A stretch of DNA of 64,000 nt from Peptoniphilus rachelemmaiella (GTDB taxonomy: Bacteria; Bacillota; Clostridia; Tissierellales; Peptoniphilaceae): contig NZ_CALPBW010000008.1 of NCBI RefSeq assembly GCF_943169845.1, forward strand, positions 26,672 to 90,671. The letters run 5' to 3'. The position numbers and the translations under genes are program-made. Below the pieces are notes generated by a model. It was given only the letters and a program-made list of their open reading frames with translations, was not told where the DNA came from and ran no database searches. This document shows positions 1 to 10,711 of the stretch, one piece after another (position 1 is the stretch's first letter; the number at the start of each line of letters is the position of its first letter).

Positions 1-710
1 TCTACGCCGAAAACACCCGGGGCATCGTCGTGGTCCTTCAGGCCATGGACGCCGCGGGAAAAGACGGCCTCATTAAACACGTCTTTACGGCCCTTAATCC
101 CCAAGGCGTAACGGTAACGCCCTTTAAAGTCCCCAACAGCGAAGAGCTGGATCACGATTACCTGTGGCGCATCGCGAAAGCCTTGCCTCGCCGCGGCGAA
201 ATCGCCATTTTCAACCGCAGCCACTACGAAGACGTATTGGTCACTCGCGTCCACGATTTATTGAAAGAATCCCCCATGCCGAAGGACTTGGTGGACGAAA
301 ACATTTGGGCTCGCCGCTTTAAGGAGATCCGCGCCTTCGAAGATTACTTAAACGACAACGGCTTTGCCGTGGTGAAGTTTTTTCTCCATCTGTCCAAGGA
401 CGAGCAGAAAGCGCGGCTTTTGGAGCGAATCAATCGCCCGGAAAAGCACTGGAAATTTTCCGCCGCCGATGTGAACGAGCGGGCCTATTGGGAGGATTAC
501 CAAAGGGCCTACGAGGATTTAATCGCCCACACCGCCACGGAAAAATCCCCCTGGTACATTATTCCCGCCGACCGCAAGTGGTATGCCCGCTACGCGGTGT
601 CGGAGATTATGCTTCGCCTTATGAAAGAGATGAACCCAACCTATCCGGAATTGGCACGGGAGGAAAAGGAAAATTTGGCCAAGTGGAAAAAGATTTTAGA
701 AGAAGAATAA
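1..710 (+). CDS. Polyphosphate kinase 2 family protein (5' end outside window)
   Basis: The reading frame is open from base 3, and the first residues (YAENTRGIVVVLQAMDAAGKDG region) already belong to the conserved core, so the true start lies upstream of the window. The Walker A-like AMDAAGKDG, the KVPNSEELDHDYLWRI lid region and the Walker B-like IAIFNRSHYEDV are the hallmarks of PPK2 enzymes, which move phosphate between polyphosphate and nucleotides in the cytoplasm. The DHDYLWRI and FNRSHYEDVL segments resemble class III PPK2 (AMP/ADP phosphorylation), but the class is an inference. A shared terminator follows. Confidence 0.9.
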   Translation, partial: YAENTRGIVVVLQAMDAAGKDGLIKHVFTALNPQGVTVTPFKVPNSEELDHDYLWRIAKALPRRGEIAIFNRSHYEDVLVTRVHDLLKESPMPKDLVDENIWARRFKEIRAFEDYLNDNGFAVVKFFLHLSKDEQKARLLERINRPEKHWKFSAADVNERAYWEDYQRAYEDLIAHTATEKSPWYIIPADRKWYARYAVSEIMLRLMKEMNPTYPELAREEKENLAKWKKILEEE

Positions 711-738
711 AAAAGGCGGCCCGCGGGCCGTCTTTTTC
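711..738. terminator. Bidirectional terminator between ppk2 and panC
   Basis: A GC-rich stem (GGCGGCCC with GGGCCGTC) is flanked by an A-tract on the left and a T-tract on the right, so it can end both the plus-strand ppk2 transcript and the minus-strand pantothenate operon. Confidence 0.85.
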
Positions 739-742
739 TGTG

Positions 743-1600
743 CTATTTCGCTAAGTCTTCTTTAAAAAAGCTATTGTCGATGAGGCGCGTTTTTCCGATG
801 TAGACAGCCATGGCAATAAAACTGTCTTCCACCAAGGCCGCATCCCGTTCGAAATGGGGGAAGCGAAGAATTTCCACGTAGTCGATTTTCACCAGAGGCT
901 CGCCTTGAATTTCTTTCGTTACCGCATCCAAGAGGGCGGCCACATTTTTTTCGCCTTCCCGAACCATGGCCTTGGCCTTTTTGATTGAGCGGGAGAGGAC
1001 CACGGCGGCCTTTCGCTCCTTAGCATTTAAGTAGCGGTTTCTGGAGCTTTTCGCCAAGCCGTCGTCTTCCCGCACGATGGGGCAGGGCACGATGGTAAGG
1101 TCCATATTCAGATCGCGAACCATGGCTTCCACAATGGCCACCTGTTGCACGTCTTTTTGGCCGAAATAGGCCTTATCCGGCGTTACCAAATTGAATAGCT
1201 TGGTGAGCACCGTGGCGACGCCTGCAAAGTGAATGGGGCGGGTAATGCCGCAGAGAATGTGGGTCATGGACTCGGGGGGCGTCACGCGGAAGCCGAAGTT
1301 TTCCGGATACATTTCTTCCGGTTCCGGGTGAAAGACGATGTCCGCCCCTAAGCTTTCACAAAAGGCGCCGTCTTTGTCGATGTCCCGGGGGTATTCTTCG
1401 TAATCTTCCCCCGGTGCAAATTGTAGGGGATTAACAAACACCGACACCACCACCGTGTCATTTTCTTCGCGGCATTTTTTAATCAGGGAGCCGTGGCCTT
1501 CGTGTAAGGCGCCCATGGTGGGCACGAGGCCCACACTACCTTTGGCTTTTGCCGCTTCACAGGCGGCTTTTAATTCGTCTACGCGGGTAATAATCTTCAT
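743..1600 (-). CDS. panC: Pantothenate synthetase (pantoate--beta-alanine ligase)
   Basis: Joins pantoate and beta-alanine using ATP, the last step of pantothenate synthesis. The HIGH-type motif is visible in PTMGALHEGHGSLI. FGQKDVQQ and the KMSKS-like SSRNRYL are the other family signatures, and about 285 residues is the normal length. An upstream in-frame ATG exists at 1630, but the GGAGGAC at 1611-1617 points to the ATG at 1600. The gene follows panB by 4 bases and is the last of a three-gene operon. No panD (aspartate decarboxylase) is present here, so beta-alanine must come from elsewhere. Confidence 0.96.
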   Translation of the reverse strand: MKIITRVDELKAACEAAKAKGSVGLVPTMGALHEGHGSLIKKCREENDTVVVSVFVNPLQFAPGEDYEEYPRDIDKDGAFCESLGADIVFHPEPEEMYPENFGFRVTPPESMTHILCGITRPIHFAGVATVLTKLFNLVTPDKAYFGQKDVQQVAIVEAMVRDLNMDLTIVPCPIVREDDGLAKSSRNRYLNAKERKAAVVLSRSIKKAKAMVREGEKNVAALLDAVTKEIQGEPLVKIDYVEILRFPHFERDAALVEDSFIAMAVYIGKTRLIDNSFFKEDLAK

Positions 1601-1604
1601 CGTC

Positions 1605-2432
1605 TTATTTGTCCTCCAGTAATCGTTCATCCATGGTAAATTCGTGTTCCTTTGTGGGGAAACTGCCCTCTTTCACCGCATCGTTGTAATCTTTAAATCC
1701 TTGCACCATGGCTTCGCCGATGTGGGCAAATTGATGCACGAATTTCGGCACGAAATCGTCGAACATGCCCAGCATGTCTTGATAGACCAAAACCTGCCCG
1801 TCGCAGTCCACGCCGGCGCCGATGCCGATGGTGGGTATGGAAAGCATTTCCGTGAGCTTCTTCGCAAGGGCCGCGGGCACACATTCCATAACTACGGCAA
1901 AGGCCCCCGCTTCTTCCACGGCTTTGGCATCGGCAAAGAGCTTGGCCACGGTGGCTTCGTCTTTTCCTTGAACGCGGAAGCCGCCGAAGGTGTTCACCGA
2001 TTGAGGCGTGAGGCCGATGTGGGCGCAGACGGGGATCTTCGCATCCACAATGGCTTTAATGACCTCTTTCACTTCCGTGCCCCCTTCGAGCTTCACGGCG
2101 TGGGCATGGCCTTCTGAAATGAGGCGGCCGGCGTTGATGACGCTGTCGCGAATGCCGGTGGAGTAGGTTAAAAAGGGCATGTCGCAAATAATCAAAGGAT
2201 GTTTTGCACCTCGTGCCACGGCGGCGGAGTGGTGGATCATGTCCTCCAGGGTGACGGACAGGGTGTCTTCATAGCCCAACATGGTCATGCCCAAGCTGTC
2301 GCCGACTAAAATGGAGTCGATCCCCGATTGATCCACCAGCTTCGCCGTGGAATAATCGTAGCAGGTAATCATGGTGAGCTTTTCGCCCGTCTCCTTGGCC
2401 TCTTTAAATGTGCGTACCGTTGCTTTTTTCAT
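1605..2432 (-). CDS. panB: 3-methyl-2-oxobutanoate hydroxymethyltransferase
   Basis: Makes ketopantoate from 2-oxoisovalerate and methylene-THF. The metal- and substrate-binding segments [21 protein letters not shown] and IGIGAG are all present, and 275 residues is typical. An AAAGGAG precedes the ATG. The start overlaps the end of the upstream PanG-like gene by 4 bases, which suggests translational coupling, and panC follows directly. Confidence 0.97.
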   Translation of the reverse strand: MKKATVRTFKEAKETGEKLTMITCYDYSTAKLVDQSGIDSILVGDSLGMTMLGYEDTLSVTLEDMIHHSAAVARGAKHPLIICDMPFLTYSTGIRDSVINAGRLISEGHAHAVKLEGGTEVKEVIKAIVDAKIPVCAHIGLTPQSVNTFGGFRVQGKDEATVAKLFADAKAVEEAGAFAVVMECVPAALAKKLTEMLSIPTIGIGAGVDCDGQVLVYQDMLGMFDDFVPKFVHQFAHIGEAMVQGFKDYNDAVKEGSFPTKEHEFTMDERLLEDK

Positions 2433-3298
2433 GCTTCTTCTCCTTTCAACAATCGACGCAAGTCGTCGTAGGGTCGATCCCCGTGTTTTTCCTCGGCGAT
2501 GTCGGCCAAAATCAAGCTGGCCGCCCGGTAAAGGGCGTCTTCCTTTTCGTCGCCCTTTCGCGCCAAGGCGTCTAAGTGGCGGCGAATGGTGGTCATGTCA
2601 CAACGCTCCACCGGCCCCGTAAGGGCGGCGGAGGGGCCCACATCGAAAATCTTCGCCAGATTTTTCTCGGCGAGGGGCTTTAATGCCGCCTTCGCTTCGG
2701 CTTCACTAAAGCCTACGTCCTTCATGAGGTCGAAGGCCATGGCGCTTACGGCCACGACTAAATTGCTCATAACCGCCGTGGCCAAATGGTAGGTGGCCTT
2801 GTCCGCACTTGTCATGACTTTATAAGGGATCTTGTGGGCATCGAGGCAGTCTTTTAAAACCGCCACCGCCTTCTCATCGCCCTCTAAAGTAAAAAACGCA
2901 CGACCGACGGATGCGTATCCCGATTCCTTGTCGGCAAAGGCCAATAAGGGATGCATGGATGCGGCAGAAACGTCTTTGGTAGTACGATGGAAGAAAAGGG
3001 AAGAAGACAAACTGCCCGCCGTGTGGCAGAGAATCTTTCCCGAAATATTCAATTGTAAAAGGTCGCGCCACACACCTTCGATCACGTCGTCGGGGGTGGC
3101 GATTAGTATGACGTCGCTGGCTTCGACCAATTCATTTAAGGTCTCAAAGCACGCGCTCGCTGTCCTTTCTGCGCCGTAGGCTGCGCTTGAAAGGCTGCGG
3201 CTGTAGTAGCCGCTGATTTTTAGGGGCCCCGATGTAAACAGGGCGATGCCTAAGCTGACGCCGACTTTTCCGGCGCCGATAATGCCTACTCGCTTCAT
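2429..3298 (-). CDS. Rossmann/DUF2520 protein, probable PanG-type ketopantoate reductase
   Basis: N-terminal NAD(P)-binding Rossmann fold ([17 protein letters not shown], residues 1-17; VILIATPDD near 75) followed by a helical DUF2520-type C-terminal domain ([14 protein letters not shown] region). It is the first gene of a panB-panC operon that otherwise lacks a recognisable panE, and DUF2520 proteins include the alternative ketopantoate reductase PanG. The NADPH-dependent reduction of ketopantoate to pantoate is therefore a well-supported guess. The ATG at 3298 has a GAGGTGATAAC in front; the GTG/ATG region further upstream lacks this. Confidence 0.75.
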   Translation of the reverse strand: MKRVGIIGAGKVGVSLGIALFTSGPLKISGYYSRSLSSAAYGAERTASACFETLNELVEASDVILIATPDDVIEGVWRDLLQLNISGKILCHTAGSLSSSLFFHRTTKDVSAASMHPLLAFADKESGYASVGRAFFTLEGDEKAVAVLKDCLDAHKIPYKVMTSADKATYHLATAVMSNLVVAVSAMAFDLMKDVGFSEAEAKAALKPLAEKNLAKIFDVGPSAALTGPVERCDMTTIRRHLDALARKGDEKEDALYRAASLILADIAEEKHGDRPYDDLRRLLKGEEA

Positions 3299-3386
3299 GT
3301 TATCACCTCGTTTGAGTGCAATACACATTGTTTCGATGGTTCATGTAAAAGTAAGTGTATAGTTTCCTTCGAATACTACCACAACC

Positions 3387-3415
3387 ATTGTACGTTTCAT
3401 TTTGCGGATTGACAA
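3387..3415 (-). promoter_or_regulatory. Promoter of the panG-panB-panC operon
   Basis: On the minus strand TTGTCA (3410-3415) and TACAAT (3387-3392) are separated by exactly 17 bases, a good sigma-A promoter about 85 bases before the start codon. Confidence 0.75.
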
Positions 3416-3447
3416 GGTTTTTTCAGAAAACGCTTGTCTGCGCAAAC

Positions 3448-3472
3448 AAAAAACGAGAGGGCTTCCTCTCGC
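3448..3472 (-). terminator. Terminator after the rae1-like gene
   Basis: On the minus strand GCGAGAGG-AAG-CCCTCTCG is followed by TTTTTTG, directly after the stop codon of the NYN nuclease gene. Confidence 0.85.
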
Positions 3473-4012
3473 TTAGTTGTCTAATTGCCGCTTTAAATCT
3501 TCCAGTTTTTTCTTGTTCTCTTCGTCCATGGCGAGGTAGGCGCCTTTTTTCGTGCGAATGCGATTGGCTTCTTTTCGCGTCAAGGTTTTCGAACGCTTCA
3601 CCAAAAGCTCCAGCTCACGGGCGCTGATGCGCTTGCCCCCGCGGGCGAGGATGATCTGTTGCTCCACATAATCGCTGGTGGCCACGGTGACATCCCGCAC
3701 CCGGCCCATGGCGGCGATTTCGCTTTCGATGTAGCGATCGGCGGTGACGGTTTCTTTCGTAAAGACGATGTCCATGTGGGGCTTTTTTTCCAAGCTGCCT
3801 CCGTTGCCCTTTACCCGATAGGCATCGAAGACGAGGATGATGAAAATATGCTCCGTGGCGGCGTATTCTTCCAAGAGATCCACCAAAAGGGCCCGCGCCT
3901 CTTCCAGGTGCTCGTCGATGAGCCCTTCGAAATCGGACCAATAGTTGATGATGTTGTAGCCGTCGACGAATAAATAGCGGCCGTCTCGTCTATAGCGCCG
4001 ATGCCTTGCCAT
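3473..4012 (-). CDS. NYN-domain endoribonuclease, Rae1/YacP family
   Basis: The N-terminal RYLFVDGYNIINYW (residues 13-26) carries the first acidic residue of the NYN/PIN-like fold, VFDAYRVKG the next, and VATSDYVEQQ the third. Its 179 residues match Bacillus YacP (Rae1), a ribosome-associated mRNA endonuclease. The start overlaps the rlmB end by 23 bases, and the order cysS-mrnC-thyX-rlmB-yacP is a familiar Firmicute arrangement that ties it to RNA processing. The C-terminal tail is rich in Lys and Glu. Confidence 0.85.
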   Translation of the reverse strand: MARHRRYRRDGRYLFVDGYNIINYWSDFEGLIDEHLEEARALLVDLLEEYAATEHIFIILVFDAYRVKGNGGSLEKKPHMDIVFTKETVTADRYIESEIAAMGRVRDVTVATSDYVEQQIILARGGKRISARELELLVKRSKTLTRKEANRIRTKKGAYLAMDEENKKKLEDLKRQLDN

Positions 4013-4733
4013 GTCGCTGTCTCTTGATGTCGTAGAGGAAAATCGAGGCGGCCACGGAGGCGTTTAGGGAATCGAAGCCCCCGTCCATGGGAATGGAGAG
4101 CAGGCTGTCCACGTGTTCCTTCGTTTTCTCCGCCAGGCCCTTGCCCTCGTTTCCGATGACCACGGCGATGGGGCCGGTGAGATCCGCATCGTAGAGGGGG
4201 CCCTTTCCGCCGTCGGCGCCGTAGACCCAAATGTTTTTCGCCTTTAAATCGTCGATGGTGCGGTTCATGTTTGTGACCTTCGCCACGATCATGTGGTCCA
4301 CCGCCCCGGCGGAGGTCTTATACACCGTGGCGTTTACGGCGGCGGCCCGATGTTTCGGAATCACCACGCCGTGGGCGCCCATGGCGTAGGCGGAGCGAAT
4401 AATGGCGCCGAGGTTGTGGGGATCTTCGATGCCGTCTAAGAGCACGATCAGTGGATCCTCGCTTTTTTCTTCGGCCAGGGCCAACATAGCCTCCACGCTG
4501 CCGTAGGTGAAGTCGGAAATAAAGGCCACGACGCCTTGGTGATTTTGGCCTCCCGTCATTTCATCGAGGCGGGATTTTTCCCGCTCCTGAACGTAGATGC
4601 CCAGCTCCTTGGCGCGGCCGCGAATTTTTTTCATGGAGCCGTCTTTGGCGCCCTTTTGAATGTAAACTTTATCGGGCATTTTATCCAGGGCTTCCAAGAC
4701 CGGGTTTCGGCCGTAGATCATGGTCGTTTCCAT
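3990..4733 (-). CDS. rlmB: 23S rRNA (guanosine-2'-O-)-methyltransferase RlmB/TrmH family
   Basis: SpoU-class SPOUT methyltransferase. The three knotted-fold motifs are clear: [12 protein letters not shown] (motif 1), [10 protein letters not shown] (motif 2) and [11 protein letters not shown] (motif 3). The N-terminal 75 residues form the usual substrate-binding domain beginning [11 protein letters not shown]. It is expected to methylate the ribose of a guanosine in 23S rRNA. An AAGGAGG lies before the ATG. The start overlaps the thyX end by 16 bases. Confidence 0.92.
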   Translation of the reverse strand: METTMIYGRNPVLEALDKMPDKVYIQKGAKDGSMKKIRGRAKELGIYVQEREKSRLDEMTGGQNHQGVVAFISDFTYGSVEAMLALAEEKSEDPLIVLLDGIEDPHNLGAIIRSAYAMGAHGVVIPKHRAAAVNATVYKTSAGAVDHMIVAKVTNMNRTIDDLKAKNIWVYGADGGKGPLYDADLTGPIAVVIGNEGKGLAEKTKEHVDSLLSIPMDGGFDSLNASVAASIFLYDIKRQRHGKASAL

Positions 4734-5491
4734 AGTTCCTCCTTGTAAAAGGCGCGGATTTCCTTGATTTTTCCGCAGGTCATGGCCCCTTCCGGGCAGG
4801 GCCCCGTGACACAGGCAGGCCCCGCTTGTCTGAACACTTCAGGGGCCACGGCGATGACTTCTTTTAACATGGCGAGGGCCATGTCGCGAATTTCCCACTG
4901 AGCCCGCATACACAGCCGCATGGTGAAAAAGTGCATCAGGCTTCTGGCATTCATGGTGACGACGATTTTCGTCTCGCAGGCATTGGGAAGCACGTAGCGG
5001 GCATCTTCGATGGCGCGCTTTTCCGCTGTGCGGGCCGCTTTCTTCTCGTCCATGCCCCCGGCGACAAGCTCTTTGATATAGGTCGTCTTCAACTGATCGC
5101 TTAACGCTTCGTAGGCCTTGTGGGCATCTTCCATGCTTTGGATGAAGCGGGCTTTGGCGGCTTCGTCTTTTTCGATGGCCTTGGGAATAATGTACTCAAA
5201 CTGATCCAGACGCACGTAGCGCTGGGATTGTTGGGAGTAGCTGGCCAGGCGGTGGCGCACCAGTTGATGGGTCAAAACCCGACTCACCCCTTCTACGGCA
5301 AAGGTGAAGCTGATGTGTTCCATGGGCGAGGCGTGGCCCATGTCGGCGAGCATGGCGACGAAGCGAGCAATTTCCGCCTCGTCTAATTTCTCTTCGATGC
5401 CGTCGACCCCCACCGGGGAGTAGCAAAGTTTGGCCGCTTTGGCGATGGTGGCCGCCCCGTCCGGGGTGTATGCAATGAGTTTAACCTTCAT
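4718..5491 (-). CDS. thyX: Flavin-dependent thymidylate synthase
   Basis: Makes dTMP from dUMP with methylene-THF, FAD and NADPH. The ThyX signature [11 protein letters not shown] sits at residues 79-89, and QRYVRL follows. The ATG at 5491 ([10 protein letters not shown]) is preferred over the one at 5509, since a GAGAGGA lies 11-12 bases ahead of it. The gene overlaps mrnC by 11 bases and is part of the cysS operon. Confidence 0.94.
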   Translation of the reverse strand: MKVKLIAYTPDGAATIAKAAKLCYSPVGVDGIEEKLDEAEIARFVAMLADMGHASPMEHISFTFAVEGVSRVLTHQLVRHRLASYSQQSQRYVRLDQFEYIIPKAIEKDEAAKARFIQSMEDAHKAYEALSDQLKTTYIKELVAGGMDEKKAARTAEKRAIEDARYVLPNACETKIVVTMNARSLMHFFTMRLCMRAQWEIRDMALAMLKEVIAVAPEVFRQAGPACVTGPCPEGAMTCGKIKEIRAFYKEELWKRP

Positions 5492-5909
5492 TTTCCCATA
5501 TCCTCTCAATTTCTTTAAAGTATTCCAAAAGCCGCACCGTGTTTCCCGAACTGTACAAATAGCCGATTAAACACTCAAATCCCGTGGCCCGTCGGTAATC
5601 GGCCACGGAGGCATTTTTCGCCGTGGTCTTCGGATGGGCGTTGCGCCCGCGGCGAAAGACGGCGGCCTCTTCTTCCGTGAAAAAATCCTGCAATTCTTCG
5701 GCAAGGGCGGACTGAGCCGACGCCTTGGCCCGCTTCGCGCTCGCCCGATGGAGGCGGGCCACCTTTTCGTTTCGGTGAAGGATACGGCTTCTGATAAAGA
5801 GTTCGTAAACGCAATCCCCTATGTACGCAAGAACGAGGGGATTTTGCCCCCTCGCCTCGTCTTCCGTCCACATGGGTGCGGAAAAATATCCTCTTAAATC
5901 CTCTTCCAC
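5481..5909 (-). CDS. mrnC: Mini-ribonuclease 3 (23S rRNA maturation)
   Basis: A single RNase III-like catalytic domain without a double-stranded RNA binding domain, 142 residues. [18 protein letters not shown] carries the catalytic acidic residues. The family trims the ends of 23S rRNA precursors. A GTG start with GAGAGGG six bases ahead fits well. It overlaps cysS by 16 bases, the usual cysS-mrnC pairing of Firmicutes. Confidence 0.93.
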   Translation of the reverse strand: MEEDLRGYFSAPMWTEDEARGQNPLVLAYIGDCVYELFIRSRILHRNEKVARLHRASAKRAKASAQSALAEELQDFFTEEEAAVFRRGRNAHPKTTAKNASVADYRRATGFECLIGYLYSSGNTVRLLEYFKEIERIWENEG

Positions 5910-7285
5910 AAAGTGCCCTCTCTCGTATCTTCGATGGCAATGCCTTTTTCGAAGAGTTCGTCGCGAATGGCATCGGCCCGGGCGAAATCTTTGTTGGCGC
6001 GGGCGGCCTTCCTTTCTTCTAACAGGGCTTCGATTGCACTGTCTTCGTCGGCTTCTTCCCGGCGATACAAAATGCCCAAGACCCCTGCCAGTTCCATAAA
6101 GGTGTCGTAGGCCAATTGCAAGCTGTCTTTCTTCGGCCCTTTGGCGATAAAGGTGTTAATCTCTCTCGCCAAGGTGAAGAGGGCGCCGGTGGCGCGGGCC
6201 GTGTTCAGGTCGTCTTCCATGGCCGCCATAAATTCTTCTTTTTCGCGGCTGACGACGCCGTCGAAATCGGCGTCTTTCCCCGCTTCCATGTCGCCCTTTA
6301 AAAGCTGTTCCATGTGGTCCCTGACGCCGTAGAGCCGGTCCAGACCCGCCTTGGTTTGTTCCATGGCGTCGTAGGAGTAGTTAATGGGGCTGCGGTAGTG
6401 GGCGCTTAAAAGGAAGAAGCGCAGCACTTCCAAGTCGAAGACATTGGCCACTTCACGCACCGTAAAGAAATTGCCCAAGGACTTGCTCATCTTCGTGCCG
6501 TCGACGGTAATCATGCCGTTGTGGAGCCAGTAATTGGCAAAGGTCTTGCCCGTTAATGTTTCCGATTGGGCGATTTCATTTTCGTGGTGCGGAAATTGCA
6601 AGTCTTCCCCGCCGGAGTGGATATCGATGGTTTCGCCCAGCAGGGTCTTGGCCATGACGGAGCATTCAAGGTGCCAACCGGGACGGCCGTCGCCCCAGGG
6701 GCTCGCCCAGAAGGGTTCCCCTTCTTTTTTGCCCTTCCACAGGACAAAGTCGCCGGGATTTTTCTTCGCGCTGTTGACTTCGATACGGGCGCCGCTTTGC
6801 AGCTCGTCGATGTTTTTTCCGGAGAGCTTGCCGTAGCCCTTGGCCTTGGTAATGTCAAAGTACACGTCGCCGTCGGCGGGATAGGCCGCGCCTTTTTCCA
6901 CGAGGCCCGAGACAAATTCCAACATGGGCTCGATAAATTCCGTGGCCCGGGGATTAATGGTCTTGTAGGTGTAGAGATTCAACCCGTTGGCATCTTGCAT
7001 AAACTCGCCGATGTAGCGATCGGCCACGTCGAAGACCGTGGTATTCTCGTCCTTGGCCCGATTAATCAACTTGTCGTCGATGTCCGTAAAGTTGACGACG
7101 AAATCCACGTCGTAGCCTTTATATATAAAGTAGCGGCGCAAGGTATCGAAAACCACCAAGGGGCGGGCATTGCCCACGTGAATGAAATTGTAGACCGTGG
7201 GGCCGCAGTTGTACATGCGTACCTTTTTTTCTTCGAGGGACTTGAATTCCTCTTTTTGTCGCGTCATGGAATTAAATAATTTCAC
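5894..7285 (-). CDS. cysS: Cysteinyl-tRNA synthetase
   Basis: Class I aminoacyl-tRNA synthetase that charges tRNA-Cys. HVGN (HIGH) lies at residues 36-39, the zinc-binding Cys of NCGPTVYN precedes it, and TKMSKSLGN (KMSKS) lies near residue 265. Its 463 residues are normal. A GTG start is preceded by AAAGGGGAT. It is the second gene of its operon, 21 bases after the unknown gene. I see no T-box leader. Confidence 0.97.
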   Translation of the reverse strand: MKLFNSMTRQKEEFKSLEEKKVRMYNCGPTVYNFIHVGNARPLVVFDTLRRYFIYKGYDVDFVVNFTDIDDKLINRAKDENTTVFDVADRYIGEFMQDANGLNLYTYKTINPRATEFIEPMLEFVSGLVEKGAAYPADGDVYFDITKAKGYGKLSGKNIDELQSGARIEVNSAKKNPGDFVLWKGKKEGEPFWASPWGDGRPGWHLECSVMAKTLLGETIDIHSGGEDLQFPHHENEIAQSETLTGKTFANYWLHNGMITVDGTKMSKSLGNFFTVREVANVFDLEVLRFFLLSAHYRSPINYSYDAMEQTKAGLDRLYGVRDHMEQLLKGDMEAGKDADFDGVVSREKEEFMAAMEDDLNTARATGALFTLAREINTFIAKGPKKDSLQLAYDTFMELAGVLGILYRREEADEDSAIEALLEERKAARANKDFARADAIRDELFEKGIAIEDTREGTLWKRI

Positions 7286-7306
7286 GTCTATCCCCTTTCT
7301 TTCGCC

Positions 7307-8296
7307 TTAAATGTCGAAGTAATAGCTGTTTTCCAATTTGTCGTGAATGGCGGCCAACAGATTATCGTAGTCCTCGTCTTGAATAAAGAGGACGTCCAGA
7401 TCGCGCTTTCTTACGCCGTCGCGAATACGCTTCACATCCGCAGGTTGCACGGAATTCAGATACACCAGCGCCAAATCCGCGCCGTCTAAATTGCTTTCGA
7501 TGCTTTCCTTGGATACCTCGCCGACATGGACCACGTCACTTCCCGCATCCTTCAGGGCATTGATTTGCTCCGTCACCACATCGCCTTTGCCGAAGACGCT
7601 GAGCTGAAGGTGTTCGAGAAATTCATCGTCGTCCACCGGCGCCAGATCGTTGTCGTAATCCGTGGTGAGCACATTCTCGCCGTCCATATTGTGGATCCAA
7701 ATGACCCGGCCCCCTTGGGGATCCCGTTGCCAATAAGCGTAGTCCACAATGTCGCCTTCGCCTACATTTAAATTGCCCAGGCTCACGTCTTCCAAATTGA
7801 TGCGCAGGCTGCCTCCTTCTCCTTCGCCTTCGATGTAGAGGCCGCGGAAGTCGGGATCGTAGAGCACCCGTGCGTAGGGAATCACCCGCCGTTCGCTTTC
7901 CGGGGTTTCTTCGGCTTTTTGCACAAGTTCGTAATTATAAATGTTTTTCAGATGGTTGTTGTTATACACCTGTTTCACTACTTTGGCGCGAACTTCATCG
8001 CCTTCGCCGATGTTTTGCAGGCGCAAGACTTTTTCCGGAATAAACACATTGTCGTCGCCTAAGGTGCCGCCGCCGAGGCGGAGGCGAACACGGCCCACGT
8101 AGTAGTCGTCGTCATTTGCGGAAATTTGCGGCGCTTCCGAGTAGGTGGTGTCCGATTCGATGTCGTAGAGAAGCTCCATGAGGTCGAAGAGCTTTTCTAT
8201 GCGGCCCCGGCGCTCGAAGAGATTCTCGCCGGTCATGCCGTCGATGCAGGTTTTCATTTCACTTTTGATTTCGTTTACCATATAGTTTTTGTTCAT
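7307..8296 (-). CDS. Uncharacterised acidic protein with possible DUF2325-like C-terminus
   Basis: I do not recognise this 329-residue protein with certainty. It has no signal peptide or membrane segment. Residues about 60-235 look like two beta-rich modules (YYVGRVRLRLGGG..., then RVLYDPDFRGLYIEGEGEG...). The last 100 residues (VVHVGEVSKESIESNLDGAD..., then DLDVLFIQDEDYDNLL) recall DUF2325 domains, in which a short Rossmann-like segment is built around a conserved His-x-Gly. The ATG at 8296 is favoured because GGAG lies 9 bases ahead; the ATG at 8311 overlaps that site. It heads the cysS-mrnC-thyX-rlmB-rae1 operon, which hints at an RNA- or translation-linked role. Confidence 0.75.
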   Translation of the reverse strand: MNKNYMVNEIKSEMKTCIDGMTGENLFERRGRIEKLFDLMELLYDIESDTTYSEAPQISANDDDYYVGRVRLRLGGGTLGDDNVFIPEKVLRLQNIGEGDEVRAKVVKQVYNNNHLKNIYNYELVQKAEETPESERRVIPYARVLYDPDFRGLYIEGEGEGGSLRINLEDVSLGNLNVGEGDIVDYAYWQRDPQGGRVIWIHNMDGENVLTTDYDNDLAPVDDDEFLEHLQLSVFGKGDVVTEQINALKDAGSDVVHVGEVSKESIESNLDGADLALVYLNSVQPADVKRIRDGVRKRDLDVLFIQDEDYDNLLAAIHDKLENSYYFDI

Positions 8297-8417
8297 TTGT
8301 TCTTTCTCCATTTCTACATTTTATCTTTTCTATTTTATCACGTCCCGCCCTTTATCTCCACCGCAGGGAGCATTGTCTATGCTTTTTATGGGAATTCACA
8401 AATTTATAATGGTTTAT

Positions 8418-8453
8418 AAAAAAATCCCCTTACCGCGGTGGTAAAGGGATTTT
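8418..8453 (-). terminator. Terminator after groEL
   Basis: On the minus strand AATCCCTTTACC and GGTAAGGGGATT form a 12-base stem followed by TTTTTTT. Confidence 0.9.
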
Positions 8454-8466
8454 GTGATTGAGCTGA

Positions 8467-10110
<1,644 letters not shown>

Positions 10111-10117
10111 CTATTAC

Positions 10118-10399
10118 TTAGTTTAATTTTGCCAGCAGGTCTTGGTATTTTAATACGATGACGGTTTCGCCGTCCATTTCCACTTCGTTGCCTGCGTATT
10201 TACTGTAGATGACTTTGTCCCCTTCGGCGACATCGCAGTGAATGTCTTCGGAATTTTTTAATTCCTCGCTCACGGCGATGACCGTGGCCACATTGGACTC
10301 TTCTTTTGCCGTATCGGGCAAGACGATGCCGCTTGCCGTGACGTTTTCTTTCTCTATTTTTTGAATTACAACACGTTCACCTAATGGTTTAATGGTCAT
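10118..10399 (-). CDS. groS: Co-chaperonin GroES
   Basis: The 93-residue lid of the chaperonin, beginning MTIKPLGERVVI. It has the mobile-loop region near residues 18-32 and the VIYSKYAGNEV segment. CAGGAGGCACATC precedes the ATG. It is the first gene of the CIRCE-controlled groESL operon. Confidence 0.98.
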   Translation of the reverse strand: MTIKPLGERVVIQKIEKENVTASGIVLPDTAKEESNVATVIAVSEELKNSEDIHCDVAEGDKVIYSKYAGNEVEMDGETVIVLKYQDLLAKLN

Positions 10400-10420
10400 G
10401 ATGTGCCTCCTGAAATAATA

Positions 10421-10447
10421 TTAGCACTTGCACTAATCGAGTGCCAG
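10421..10447. promoter_or_regulatory. CIRCE operator (HrcA site)
   Basis: TTAGCACTT-N9-GAGTGCCAG matches the CIRCE consensus TTAGCACTC-N9-GAGTGCTAA except at three positions. It lies between the groESL promoter and groES. HrcA repression of heat-shock genes acts through this element. hrcA itself is not in the window. Confidence 0.93.
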
Positions 10448-10458
10448 CTTTCTCTATT

Positions 10459-10486
10459 ATGATACCACAATTTTAAAACTTGTAAA
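10459..10486 (-). promoter_or_regulatory. Promoter of groESL
   Basis: On the minus strand TTTACA (10481-10486) and TATCAT (10459-10464) are 16 bases apart, directly upstream of the CIRCE element, which would cover the transcription start. Confidence 0.6.
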
Positions 10487-10560
10487 CCATCTCAGGTGAT
10501 TATTTCTCCTGACCGTCGAGCGTCCGGCCGGTTGGCACCCATTTTCACATTCTCAAGTAC

Positions 10561-10620
10561 ACACTACATATAGATAATTTTGCCAAACATCTTCCATTTA
10601 TCTCCCATATGTAGTATAAT
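10561..10620 (+). promoter_or_regulatory. nrdDG promoter region with two probable NrdR boxes
   Basis: ACACTACATATAGATA (10561-10576) matches the NrdR consensus acaCwAtATaTwGtgt at about 12 of 16 positions. A weaker copy lies at 10601-10616, in the phase expected for four helical turns (40 bases). The second copy overlaps a perfect -10 box TATAAT at 10615-10620. Paired NrdR boxes over the promoter are the usual arrangement for ribonucleotide reductase operons. Confidence 0.6.
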
Positions 10621-10630
10621 CGTCTCGCTT

Positions 10631-10676
10631 GGGCGACAGCGCCCACTAATCGTAAATGAACACCCGAAGGGGGTGT
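10631..10676 (+). other. Two small hairpins in the nrdD 5' leader
   Basis: The leader of about 85 bases before nrdD can form GGGCG-ACAG-CGCCC (10631-10644) and ACACCC-GAAGG-GGGTGT (10660-10676). Neither is followed by a T-tract, so they are not terminators. I cannot match them to a known riboswitch; they may stabilise the mRNA. Confidence 0.4.
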
Positions 10677-10711
10677 CGAAAAAGCAACAGTGATCTTATT
10701 CGGAGGAAAAA

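Noticed and set aside
7286..7306. T-box leader for cysS
   Set aside because: The gap is 21 bases, and the region before the operon's first gene lacks the conserved T-box antiterminator sequence.
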